Shown here one piece after another: positions 1 through 5,188 of a DNA stretch of 8,133 bases; the stretch's first letter is position 1; every line of letters starts with the position of its first letter. Location: the NCBI GenBank assembly GCA_937928295.1, contig CALEYY010000095.1, forward strand, positions 1-8,133, written 5' to 3'. The notes under the pieces were generated by a model. The model had not been told where the DNA came from. It saw nothing but the letters and a program-made list of their open reading frames with translations, and ran no database searches. The position numbers and the translations under genes are program-made. This DNA is from an uncultured Moraxellaceae bacterium (GTDB lineage: Bacteria; Pseudomonadota; Gammaproteobacteria; Pseudomonadales; Moraxellaceae).

Positions 1-355
1 TGCGATGATTGTTCACAATCGCCAGATCACGATCTACGGCTTCGATAAAATCGGCATCTCCAGCGACTCTGTACGAAAACGCCATCCCACCTGCCGAAAG
101 CTCCATATCAGGGATATCCTCGCCAGCATCACACAATACGCTTGTTTTAAACTTTTCTACCAAACTGCCAAGCGTCTGCTTATTGATATGCGTCGCTTTA
201 GATTGAGCAATTTCAGCATATTTTTCGGCAGGCCCAATGCACTCGGAGTTTGCCAATAACTGCTTCAAGGCATATTCAATCTGCTGAAAAATGATGAGAT
301 TTCGGCCCAAGCGGCGCAAAACCTCATCAGAGATAAAAGTGCGTTCTGTGGACAA
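1..355 (-). CDS. Hypothetical protein, N-terminal part (runs off left edge)
   Basis: An open frame on the reverse strand continues past the left edge, giving about 118 residues with no stop. It begins roughly MSTERTFISDEVLRRLGRNL and continues as an alpha-helical, charged sequence, then a segment containing MELSAGGMAFSYRV. I do not recognise the family, and no catalytic motif, signal peptide or membrane segment is visible. The only early start is a TTG at 355-353, with a weak GGA about nine bases upstream. The first in-frame ATG is deep in the protein. Just upstream in the same frame is ATG TAT ATG GAT followed by TGA (361-359), so an original ATG start may be cut off by a nonsense change or sequence error. 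Positions 1-360 are about 46% GC, clearly lower than the neighbouring genes, which hints at recent transfer. The gene follows the tautomerase gene by 38 bases on the same strand. That a gene is here is fairly likely; its start and function are unknown. Confidence 0.6.
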   Translation of the reverse strand, partial: MSTERTFISDEVLRRLGRNLIIFQQIEYALKQLLANSECIGPAEKYAEIAQSKATHINKQTLGSLVEKFKTSVLCDAGEDIPDMELSAGGMAFSYRVAGDADFIEAVDRDLAIVNNHR

Positions 356-393
356 AAGTCAATCCATATACATAGTCGAAGTATTCAAGCCTA

Positions 394-600
394 TCACTTG
401 AGCGCCACCTTTCTCAGCTCCGTAACCTGCTCACCCTTGATGCCCCAGTTGTCCGTGTTCACCTCATCAATCACCACCACCGTGGTGGCCGGATTCTTGT
501 TGAGCACATCCTGAAGCAGCTGAGTCACGCCCTTGATGAGCGCGGCCTTCTGTTCCTTGGTAACGCCTTCGTCAGTGATCTTGATGTTTACATAGGGCAT
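394..600 (-). CDS. 4-oxalocrotonate tautomerase family protein
   Basis: A 68-residue protein beginning MPYVNIKITDEG. Enzymes of the tautomerase superfamily use the N-terminal proline exposed after Met removal as the catalytic base for keto-enol tautomerisation, usually as small oligomers in the cytoplasm, and this Pro is present. The length, the beta-alpha-beta pattern (strand 2-8, helix about 15-34, strand 39-46) and the later NWGIKGE motif fit the family. The two arginines of classical Pseudomonas 4-oxalocrotonate tautomerase (mature positions 11 and 39) appear to be Gly and Val here, and Trp stands where that enzyme has Phe50. The substrate is therefore probably not 4-oxalocrotonate. A longer frame opens upstream at 681, but it overlaps the GST gene and lacks the N-terminal Pro, so the ATG at 600 is the start. 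It lies 16 bases after the GST stop, suggesting one transcript. Confidence 0.88.
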   Translation of the reverse strand: MPYVNIKITDEGVTKEQKAALIKGVTQLLQDVLNKNPATTVVVIDEVNTDNWGIKGEQVTELRKVALK

Positions 601-616
601 GAGGCCGTACTCACGA

Positions 617-1537
617 TTAAGTTTCTGACAGCACGCGCAGCACAAAACCTGTCTGCGGAAAGTGCACATGCAGTGTGCCAAGGTCCGGTGTTTCGCGGGC
701 GATAATCCAGCGCGTCGGCGTCACGCCGACCAGCCGGCCGATGGCGGCGTCGCGGGCATAGTCTGACGGCGCGATACCCACGCGCTGACCGATCCGCGCA
801 TCCTGCTGATGCTCACTGGCGATGGCTCGCGGCGTGGCATCGTGCGCGATCTTGAGTGCCTGCTCGGCACTGATTTCTGTTCTTTGCCCCTGCCCCACGG
901 CCTGCAGCCTGTCCATCCAAGCCATGACCAGCGGGTAGGCTTTCAGCGCCGGCCATTCGGCCACATCGCGCGCCATCCACAGGCTGTGATAGGTCGAGAA
1001 GTCGGCGTAGGTCGCTTGCTGCCCGAACAGGTAAGGCTGCTGTTGCAAACGCTGCTCCGTGGCTGCCAGATGCGCCAGCACGCGCTGCTTGGCCTGGCGC
1101 GGATTGCCGGCCTTGACCTTGGCTTTGGCACCGATGCGGATGCGATCGACAAAGAAGCCGATGAAGTCACGCACCGACATGGTCGCGAGCATCTTGCGGG
1201 CAGCGGTCATCGTGGCCGATGCGGTCAGCACATCCATGAACGCATGCAGGTCGGTCGCGTTGGCGTAAGCCTGCGTGGCGTCGTCCGCCGACTCCAGCGC
1301 CAGTTGCGGCATGCCGCTCAGCGCCGAAATTTCACTGGCGATGACGCGGGTGTCGCAGAAGATGTCGGCGCCGATCTGCGCCACCGGAATCTTGCGATAG
1401 CCACCGGCAAGCGCCGCCAACACGGGTCGCGGCGGCAATTCGCGGGTGATGCAGGATTGCCAGGGCAGATTCGCCGTGCCCAGCATGGCGCGCATCTTTT
1501 CCGAGAAGGGGGACAGCGCGTAGTGGTGCAGAATCAT
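617..1537 (-). CDS. Glutathione S-transferase family protein with C-terminal extension
   Basis: A 306-residue cytosolic protein. Residues 1-78 look like the thioredoxin-fold GST N-domain: the opening MILHHYALSPFSEKMR has candidate catalytic Ser9/Ser12, YRKIPV carries the cis-Pro (P51), and DTRVIASEI matches the glutathione-contact segment. Residues about 90-215 form the helical GST C-domain, including ATYADF, which fits the family's N-capping box. Residues about 240-306 are an extra domain not found in ordinary GSTs of about 200-230 residues. It contains two similar stretches (IGQRVGIAPSDY and IGRLVGVTPTRW) and looks beta-rich. A GGAG at 1547-1544 lies six bases before the ATG, supporting the start. 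The tautomerase gene follows closely. Typical family roles are glutathione conjugation, isomerisation or dehalogenation; the substrate here cannot be read from sequence. Confidence 0.85.
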   Translation of the reverse strand: MILHHYALSPFSEKMRAMLGTANLPWQSCITRELPPRPVLAALAGGYRKIPVAQIGADIFCDTRVIASEISALSGMPQLALESADDATQAYANATDLHAFMDVLTASATMTAARKMLATMSVRDFIGFFVDRIRIGAKAKVKAGNPRQAKQRVLAHLAATEQRLQQQPYLFGQQATYADFSTYHSLWMARDVAEWPALKAYPLVMAWMDRLQAVGQGQRTEISAEQALKIAHDATPRAIASEHQQDARIGQRVGIAPSDYARDAAIGRLVGVTPTRWIIARETPDLGTLHVHFPQTGFVLRVLSET

Positions 1538-1569
1538 GGGAGGCTCCGGGTGGCGGGATGCTGAGACGG

Positions 1570-1598
1570 ATCATGCGGATAAACAGCGGGTATGCCAA
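1570..1598 (-). promoter_or_regulatory. Candidate sigma70 promoter for the GST-tautomerase unit
   Basis: On the reverse strand TTGGCA (1598-1593, five of six matches to the -35 consensus) is followed after exactly 17 bases by CATGAT (1575-1570, four of six matches to the -10 consensus). The start would fall near 1563, giving a leader of about 26 bases that includes the GGAG ribosome site. Identified by eye only. Confidence 0.4.
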
Positions 1599-1626
1599 TA
1601 AAACAAACATCCAGTGGCATCCGCAT
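1573..1626. repeat. 8-bp inverted repeat in the divergent GST/mqsA intergenic region
   Basis: ATGCGGAT at 1573-1580 is repeated as its exact reverse complement, ATCCGCAT, at 1619-1626, with 38 bases between. The left arm overlaps the candidate -10 of the GST promoter. The right arm lies just upstream of the candidate mqsA -35. This placement suits a regulator binding two sites, but an 8-bp match can arise by chance, and it is not the AACCT/AGGTT-type palindrome known for E. coli MqsA. Confidence 0.25.
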
Positions 1627-1634
1627 TAACCAAC

Positions 1635-1663
1635 TTGCCAAAATACACCTAAAAGATTAGCCT
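1635..1663 (+). promoter_or_regulatory. Candidate sigma70 promoter for mqsA
   Basis: TTGCCA at 1635-1640 (five of six matches to the -35 consensus) is followed after 17 bases by TAGCCT at 1658-1663 (only three of six matches to the -10). The position fits a short leader before the ribosome site at 1677. The -10 is weak, which would suit low or regulated expression. By-eye call. Confidence 0.3.
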
Positions 1664-1676
1664 GCGCCAAGATCAC

Positions 1677-1682
1677 AAGGAG
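1677..1682 (+). promoter_or_regulatory. Shine-Dalgarno site that fixes the mqsA start
   Basis: AAGGAG at 1677-1682 is eight bases before the ATG at 1691 but only two bases before an in-frame GTG at 1685. The ATG is therefore the real start, which also gives an N-terminus (MKCPSC) matching E. coli MqsA. Confidence 0.75.
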
Positions 1683-1690
1683 CTGTGAAC

Positions 1691-2092
1691 ATGAAATGCC
1701 CATCGTGCGGATCGGCCGATCTGGTGCGTGATACCCGTGATCTGCCCCATGTCTACAAAGGCCAGATGCTCCACATTCAGGCCGTGACCGGCGACTTCTG
1801 CCCGAACTGTGATGAGGCCGTGCTGGACATGGCAGAGTCAATGCGCAGCAGCGTCGCCATGCTGGCGTTCAACAAGCAGGTGAATGCTTCGATTGTTGAC
1901 CCAAGCTACATCGCCGCCGTGCGCAAGAAGTTGGCGCTTGATCAGCGCGAAGCGGCAGAAATTTTCGGCGGCGGCATCAATGCGTTTTCGCGCTATGAAA
2001 CCGGCAAAACCAAGCCGTCACTGGCCTTGATCAAGTTGCTGAAACTACTGGATCGTCACCCGGAATTGCTGGATGAGGTGAGAGCGGGTTGA
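1691..2092 (+). CDS. mqsA: MqsA-type antitoxin / transcriptional repressor, no adjacent toxin
   Basis: A 133-residue protein, close to the 131 residues of E. coli MqsA and similar along its whole length. The N-terminal YgiT-type zinc domain has CPSC (Cys3, Cys6) and CPNC (Cys37, Cys40), the same four positions as the zinc ligands in E. coli. The C-terminal Xre-type helix-turn-helix (about 69-130) contains EIFGGGINAFSRYETG, placing Asn97 and Arg101 exactly where E. coli MqsA contacts DNA. In E. coli, MqsA neutralises the mRNA interferase MqsR and represses its own operon and other genes. There is no mqsR here: the 153 bases upstream are too short for a toxin of about 98 residues, and downstream lies the convergent methyltransferase gene after 16 bases. 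It may be a stand-alone regulator, the survivor of a decayed toxin-antitoxin pair, or the partner of a distant toxin. Family assignment is firm; current role is not. Confidence 0.9.
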   Translation: MKCPSCGSADLVRDTRDLPHVYKGQMLHIQAVTGDFCPNCDEAVLDMAESMRSSVAMLAFNKQVNASIVDPSYIAAVRKKLALDQREAAEIFGGGINAFSRYETGKTKPSLALIKLLKLLDRHPELLDEVRAG

Positions 2093-2108
2093 CACCGACT
2101 ACAGCCCC

Positions 2109-2900
2109 TTACCCCCGCCGCCACCCGTCCAACAAAATCCCCGTCGCAACACCGGCATTCAGCGATTCCGCCTGACCAAAGCGCGGAATCGTCAGTCGCC
2201 TTGTCAGTAGCGCTTGCACCTCGGCGCTCAGACCATGCGATTCATTACCGATGACCAGCACCGCGCCCGCCGCTTTCGCCACCGGCTGGCGCAGACGATG
2301 CGTATTCTCGCCATCAAGCACCGCACCCAGCACTTCGGCTCCGTCAGCCCGCGCCTGCGCGAGAAACTCTGGCAGTTCGCGCACCAGCAGCGGCATGCGC
2401 AGGAACGAGCCCATGCTGGCGGCAATCACTTTCGGGGCCTGCCACTCGGCCGTGGTCGGCGAGCACACCACCTGCGTCACGCCATACCAGTCGGCCAGGC
2501 GCAGGATGGTGCCGAGGTTGCCAGGATCGCGGATGTCGTCGAGCACCAGCGTGAGTTCGCCGGCACGCAGCGGCTGCAGCGGCCAGGAGCGCTGGCCGGA
2601 GATGGCAATGGCGCTGTCGTTATTTTCGAAGGTGCTGAGGCTGGTGAGCAGGCTGGCGCTGACTTCGTGCAGCCGCATGCCACGACGCGCGGTGGCATCA
2701 CGCAAGGCCGGCGCAGCCTCGTGGCTGGCGTAGACGGCGAGTACGGGCCAGTCGGCGGCGAGCAGTTCGGCGACACTTTTGCCGCCTTCCACGAGGAAGG
2801 CGTTGTGTTCGCGACGACCTTTTTTGGCGTGCAGGTCACGCACGCGCTTCTGTTCGGCGCGCGTGACTTCGGGGGCTTTTTGCTGAGCGGGTGAGTTCAT
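2109..2900 (-). CDS. TrmH/SpoU-family (SPOUT) RNA methyltransferase
   Basis: A 263-residue protein with the two-part architecture of SpoU enzymes. Residues about 33-105 form a substrate-binding domain (NAFLVEGGKSVAELL). Residues about 115-260 form the knotted SAM-binding domain. The three signature motifs are clear: motif 1 DDIRDPGNLGTILRLAD with Asn128 and Arg134, motif 2 VIGNESHGLS with Glu220, and motif 3 IPRFGQAESLNAGVATGILL with Ser246 and Asn248. Such enzymes methylate the 2'-O of ribose in rRNA or tRNA. The target cannot be assigned, so no gene symbol is given. The lysine/arginine-rich N-terminus (about 14-31) suits RNA binding. The start at 2900 has only a poor AGG twelve bases upstream, inside a hairpin. 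The gene follows the hydrolase by 53 bases on the same strand and could share its transcript. Confidence 0.92.
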   Translation of the reverse strand: MNSPAQQKAPEVTRAEQKRVRDLHAKKGRREHNAFLVEGGKSVAELLAADWPVLAVYASHEAAPALRDATARRGMRLHEVSASLLTSLSTFENNDSAIAISGQRSWPLQPLRAGELTLVLDDIRDPGNLGTILRLADWYGVTQVVCSPTTAEWQAPKVIAASMGSFLRMPLLVRELPEFLAQARADGAEVLGAVLDGENTHRLRQPVAKAAGAVLVIGNESHGLSAEVQALLTRRLTIPRFGQAESLNAGVATGILLDGWRRG

Positions 2901-2927
2901 GGCGCGATGCTACCTGCTCGCGCCATG
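2897..2927 (-). promoter_or_regulatory. Hairpin over the methyltransferase start, with nested mini-ORF
   Basis: CATGGCGCG (2898-2906) and CGCGCCATG (2919-2927) are perfect 9-bp reverse complements around a 12-base loop. In the mRNA the methyltransferase ATG sits in the 3' arm of this GC-rich stem, and the only SD-like bases (GCAGG) lie in the loop. The 5' arm carries another ATG (2926-2924) opening a nine-codon frame, MARAGSIAP, whose TGA (2899-2897) overlaps the methyltransferase ATG. The hairpin is directly visible. That it limits or couples translation is inference; the mini-ORF has no ribosome site. Confidence 0.35.
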
Positions 2928-2932
2928 CGCCG

Positions 2933-2977
2933 TCACGCATGTGTGAGTAACAGTCACGCCGCGCGGGTGAGTAACTG
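2933..2977 (-). repeat. Imperfect tandem duplication of the hydrolase gene's 3' end
   Basis: On the reverse strand the last hydrolase codons CAG TTA CTC ACC CGC GCG GCG TGA (2977-2954) are followed directly and in frame by CTG TTA CTC ACA CAT GCG TGA (2953-2933). The second copy is three bases shorter but keeps GTTACTCAC and GCGTGAC. It would encode LLLTHA and a back-up stop if the first TGA were read through. It looks like an old slippage duplication. Confidence 0.5.
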
Positions 2978-3943
2978 GCGCTCGACGCCGCGAACAAACT
3001 CGCGCATGTGCCCAAAGGCGCTGCGCCCTTCCGGCAGTATCGCGGCGAAAATCGGGAACACATGCGGCATGCGATGCCACTCTTCGTAGCGCACCGGCAC
3101 GCCGGCAGCCTGGGCGCAGGCGGCGAGACGGCGCGAGTCATCGCGCAGGACTTCCGTGCTGCCGACGATGACGAACATCGGTGGCAGGCCGCTGAAGTCG
3201 CCGTGCAGCGGCGACACCAGGGCATCGTAGGGGTTGCGGTCACGGAGCAGGAATTGCGACAGCGTGCGCAGGGTCGGTGCCGGAATCATCGGGTCGCGGC
3301 GTTCGTTGTCGCGAATGGAGGGCGATTCGCAGCTCAGGTCGGTCCACGGCGAGATGCAGATGGCGCAGCTGGGCAGCGGCAGGCCGCGATCACGCAGGGT
3401 TTGCAGCAGCACCAGCGTGAGGTGGCCGCCGGCGGAGTCGCCGCCCACCACGATATCTTCGCCGGCATAGCCACGGCTGAGCAGGTATTCGTAGGCTTGA
3501 ACGGCATCGTCACGCCAGGCCTCGAAGGTGTGCTTGGGCGCGAGACGATAGTCGATAGCGAGTACCGGTCGGGCCAGCGCCCGCGAGGCACGCCAGGTGA
3601 TCTGTCGGTGCATGGCGGCAGCGCCGAAGAAATAGCCGCCGCCGTGCAGGTAAAGCGCGACCTGTTTCGATTTCACCGCTTCGGGGGCGCACACCCACTC
3701 ACCACGCACTTCGGGCGTGAGCATGGGCGTGATGCTGACATTCTTCGGCAGGTGCGAGAGCACGGCACCGGTCATGCGGAAGATGCGCCGGATGTTCATC
3801 ATCGATTCCGGCGAATAGGCGGCCATGGTGGCCAGCGGGCGAATGGTCAGGGACAAGGCCCAGCCCAGCGCCGAGGCTTGTGTGCTGATGTGATGACGGG
3901 GACGGTCGATGCGGTTCGGCGCGGCGTTTGCCAGAGTGGGCAT
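2954..3943 (-). CDS. Alpha/beta hydrolase, HSL / family IV esterase-lipase
   Basis: A 329-residue hydrolase of the hormone-sensitive-lipase family, which cleaves carboxylic esters, usually of short to medium chains. The oxyanion-hole motif HGGG is at 100-103. The nucleophile elbow GDSAGG places the catalytic serine at 170. The acid is in STEVLRDD (Asp268 or Asp269) and the histidine is His294 in RMPHVF, so the triad is complete and in the expected order. Residues 1-95 form the cap region with a hydrophobic stretch (about 25-43), but no clear lipobox or cleavable signal peptide. GAGGA at 3957-3953, nine bases before the ATG, supports the start at 3943. Upstream are a candidate promoter and a 16-bp palindrome. 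The methyltransferase gene follows after 53 bases. The natural substrate is not evident. Confidence 0.92.
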   Translation of the reverse strand: MPTLANAAPNRIDRPRHHISTQASALGWALSLTIRPLATMAAYSPESMMNIRRIFRMTGAVLSHLPKNVSITPMLTPEVRGEWVCAPEAVKSKQVALYLHGGGYFFGAAAMHRQITWRASRALARPVLAIDYRLAPKHTFEAWRDDAVQAYEYLLSRGYAGEDIVVGGDSAGGHLTLVLLQTLRDRGLPLPSCAICISPWTDLSCESPSIRDNERRDPMIPAPTLRTLSQFLLRDRNPYDALVSPLHGDFSGLPPMFVIVGSTEVLRDDSRRLAACAQAAGVPVRYEEWHRMPHVFPIFAAILPEGRSAFGHMREFVRGVERQLLTRAA

Positions 3944-3971
3944 GAGGGTCTGTCCTCGTTGTTTTTATGGA

Positions 3972-3987
3972 ATGACCCGTAGGTCAT
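3972..3987. promoter_or_regulatory. 16-bp palindrome, candidate operator upstream of the hydrolase
   Basis: ATGACC-CGTA-GGTCAT is a perfect 6-bp inverted repeat with a four-base spacer, 28 bases upstream of the hydrolase ATG. It sits just downstream of that gene's candidate -10, where a bound repressor would block initiation. Further GACC half-sites occur at 3994-3997 and 4004-4007. The geometry resembles operators of dimeric helix-turn-helix repressors, but no such regulator is encoded nearby. Confidence 0.4.
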
Positions 3988-3994
3988 CTGCCCG

Positions 3995-4022
3995 ACCTTA
4001 GCAGACCCGACAAACTTCTCAA
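3995..4022 (-). promoter_or_regulatory. Candidate promoter for the hydrolase gene
   Basis: On the reverse strand TTGAGA (4022-4017) is followed after 16 bases by TAAGGT (4000-3995), preceded by TG at the extended -10 position (TGCTAAGGT). Initiation would fall at about 3987-3988, at the edge of the palindrome 3972-3987. By-eye call with a modest -10 match. Confidence 0.35.
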
Positions 4023-4099
4023 GCCGAAAATGGGCTTTAGCAATAAAAGTCGCGGTCGCTGACACAAGCATAGGCGCAACCCGCCAGCGCCATGACGCT

Positions 4100-5188
4100 A
4101 TGGCCGCTTTCGGTTATCCTGCATTACCAGTCCGGCATGAGCCCATCGTCACCTTGAACAGCCCAGCAACGCGCCATCGCAACCTGCCTTTGACGCCTGA
4201 AGATCCGCGTCGGCTCGCGCTGCTTTGCGGCCCGTTCAATGAACACATCAAGCTCATCGAAAAACGCCTGCAAGTGCAGGTCAATCAGCGCGGCTATCAG
4301 TGGGTGCTGCACGGCGATGAAGCTGCTATCGCACTCGCCGAGCAAGTGCTGCAGCGGCTCTATGACGAGACCGAGGAAAGCAACGAGCTGGCGTCGGAAA
4401 CGGTGCATCTGGTGCTGCAGATCGCGCTCAGCCAGCAGCCGGAGCCAGCACCGGCCAGCACCGGCGCACGGCGCACGGCCGCCGCGCAGGAGGGCCTAGA
4501 CGAAGGCCCGGTGCTGATCACCAAGAAAGGCTCGATACGCCCGCGCGGCCCCAATCAGCGTCGCTATGTGGAGCAGATTCTCAGCCACGACATCAGCTTC
4601 GGCATCGGCCCGGCCGGCACCGGCAAGACCTATCTGGCCGTGGCTTGTGCAGTGGATGCACTGGAGCGCGATCAGGTGCGCCGCATCATCCTCGTGCGCC
4701 CGGCGGTCGAGGCCGGCGAAAAGCTCGGCTTCCTGCCCGGCGATCTGTCGGAGAAGATCAATCCGTATTTGCGTCCGCTCTACGATGCGCTTTACGAGAT
4801 GCTCGGTTTCGAGCGCGTGGCCAAACTGCTCGATCGCGAAGTCATCGAGGTGGCTCCGCTGGCCTATATGCGCGGTCGCACGCTGAACCACGCCTTCATC
4901 ATTCTCGATGAGGGCCAGAACACCACGCCGGAACAGATGAAGATGTTCCTGACCCGCCTCGGCTATGGCTCGAAAGCAGTCATCACCGGCGACATCACCC
5001 AGATCGATCTGCCGCGCGGCCAGCCCTCGGGTCTGGCGCAGGCGCTGAGCATTCTCGATGGCGTCAACGGCATTCATGTCACGCGCTTCGCCTCGCGCGA
5101 TGTGGTTCGTCATCCGCTAGTCATGCGTATTGTGGATGCTTACGAGAAGTGGGACGCGAAACAACCTCCGCGTCCGGAGCGATCATGA
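4100..5188 (+). CDS. ybeZ: PhoH-family ATPase YbeZ
   Basis: A 362-residue cytoplasmic P-loop ATPase, very similar to E. coli YbeZ (346 residues). Residues about 30-95 form a KH-like N-terminal region (RLALLCGPFNEHIKLIEKRL). An Ala/Pro-rich linker (113-132) precedes the PhoH domain. That domain has Walker A GPAGTGKT (170-177), Walker B FIILDE (266-271), and the family-typical RPAVEAGEKLGFLPGDL and GDITQIDLP. YbeZ is known to act with the RNase YbeY in rRNA processing, and the next gene is ybeY, overlapping by four bases (ATGA). The start is uncertain: the ATG at 4100 has no visible Shine-Dalgarno site. A TTG at 4154 would give 344 residues and line up better with the E. coli start. It overlaps the stop of a 21-codon frame beginning at 4092. 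miaB, often found upstream in gammaproteobacteria, is replaced here by the divergent hydrolase. Confidence 0.93.
   Translation: MAAFGYPALPVRHEPIVTLNSPATRHRNLPLTPEDPRRLALLCGPFNEHIKLIEKRLQVQVNQRGYQWVLHGDEAAIALAEQVLQRLYDETEESNELASETVHLVLQIALSQQPEPAPASTGARRTAAAQEGLDEGPVLITKKGSIRPRGPNQRRYVEQILSHDISFGIGPAGTGKTYLAVACAVDALERDQVRRIILVRPAVEAGEKLGFLPGDLSEKINPYLRPLYDALYEMLGFERVAKLLDREVIEVAPLAYMRGRTLNHAFIILDEGQNTTPEQMKMFLTRLGYGSKAVITGDITQIDLPRGQPSGLAQALSILDGVNGIHVTRFASRDVVRHPLVMRIVDAYEKWDAKQPPRPERS

Noticed and set aside
5..259. + strand open frame of 84 codons at the left edge
   Set aside because: The reverse strand has a longer uninterrupted frame with more protein-like composition across the same bases; the + frame product shows no family features.
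601..681. N-terminal extension of the tautomerase to an ATG at 681
   Set aside because: It would overlap the GST gene and bury the catalytic Pro that must be N-terminal; the 600 start gives the expected family length.
809..1564. + strand open frame (251 codons) over the GST gene
   Set aside because: It is antisense to a recognisable two-domain GST; the product is Arg/His/Gly-rich with no motif.
2093..2108. Terminator between the convergent mqsA and methyltransferase genes
   Set aside because: The 16-base gap has no inverted repeat or T-run that I can see.
2214..2894. + strand open frame (226 codons) over the methyltransferase gene
   Set aside because: The reverse-strand product has all three SPOUT motifs; this frame is its antisense shadow.
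3008..3982. Long + strand open frame (324 codons) over the hydrolase gene
   Set aside because: It is the antisense shadow of a hydrolase with a complete catalytic triad; the product has no recognisable motif and is biased to Arg, Gly and His.
4021..4037. AAGCC / GGCTT hairpin as a transcription terminator
   Set aside because: The stem is only five base pairs with a seven-base loop and no run of T follows on either strand; it also lies upstream of both divergent genes, where no transcript needs ending.
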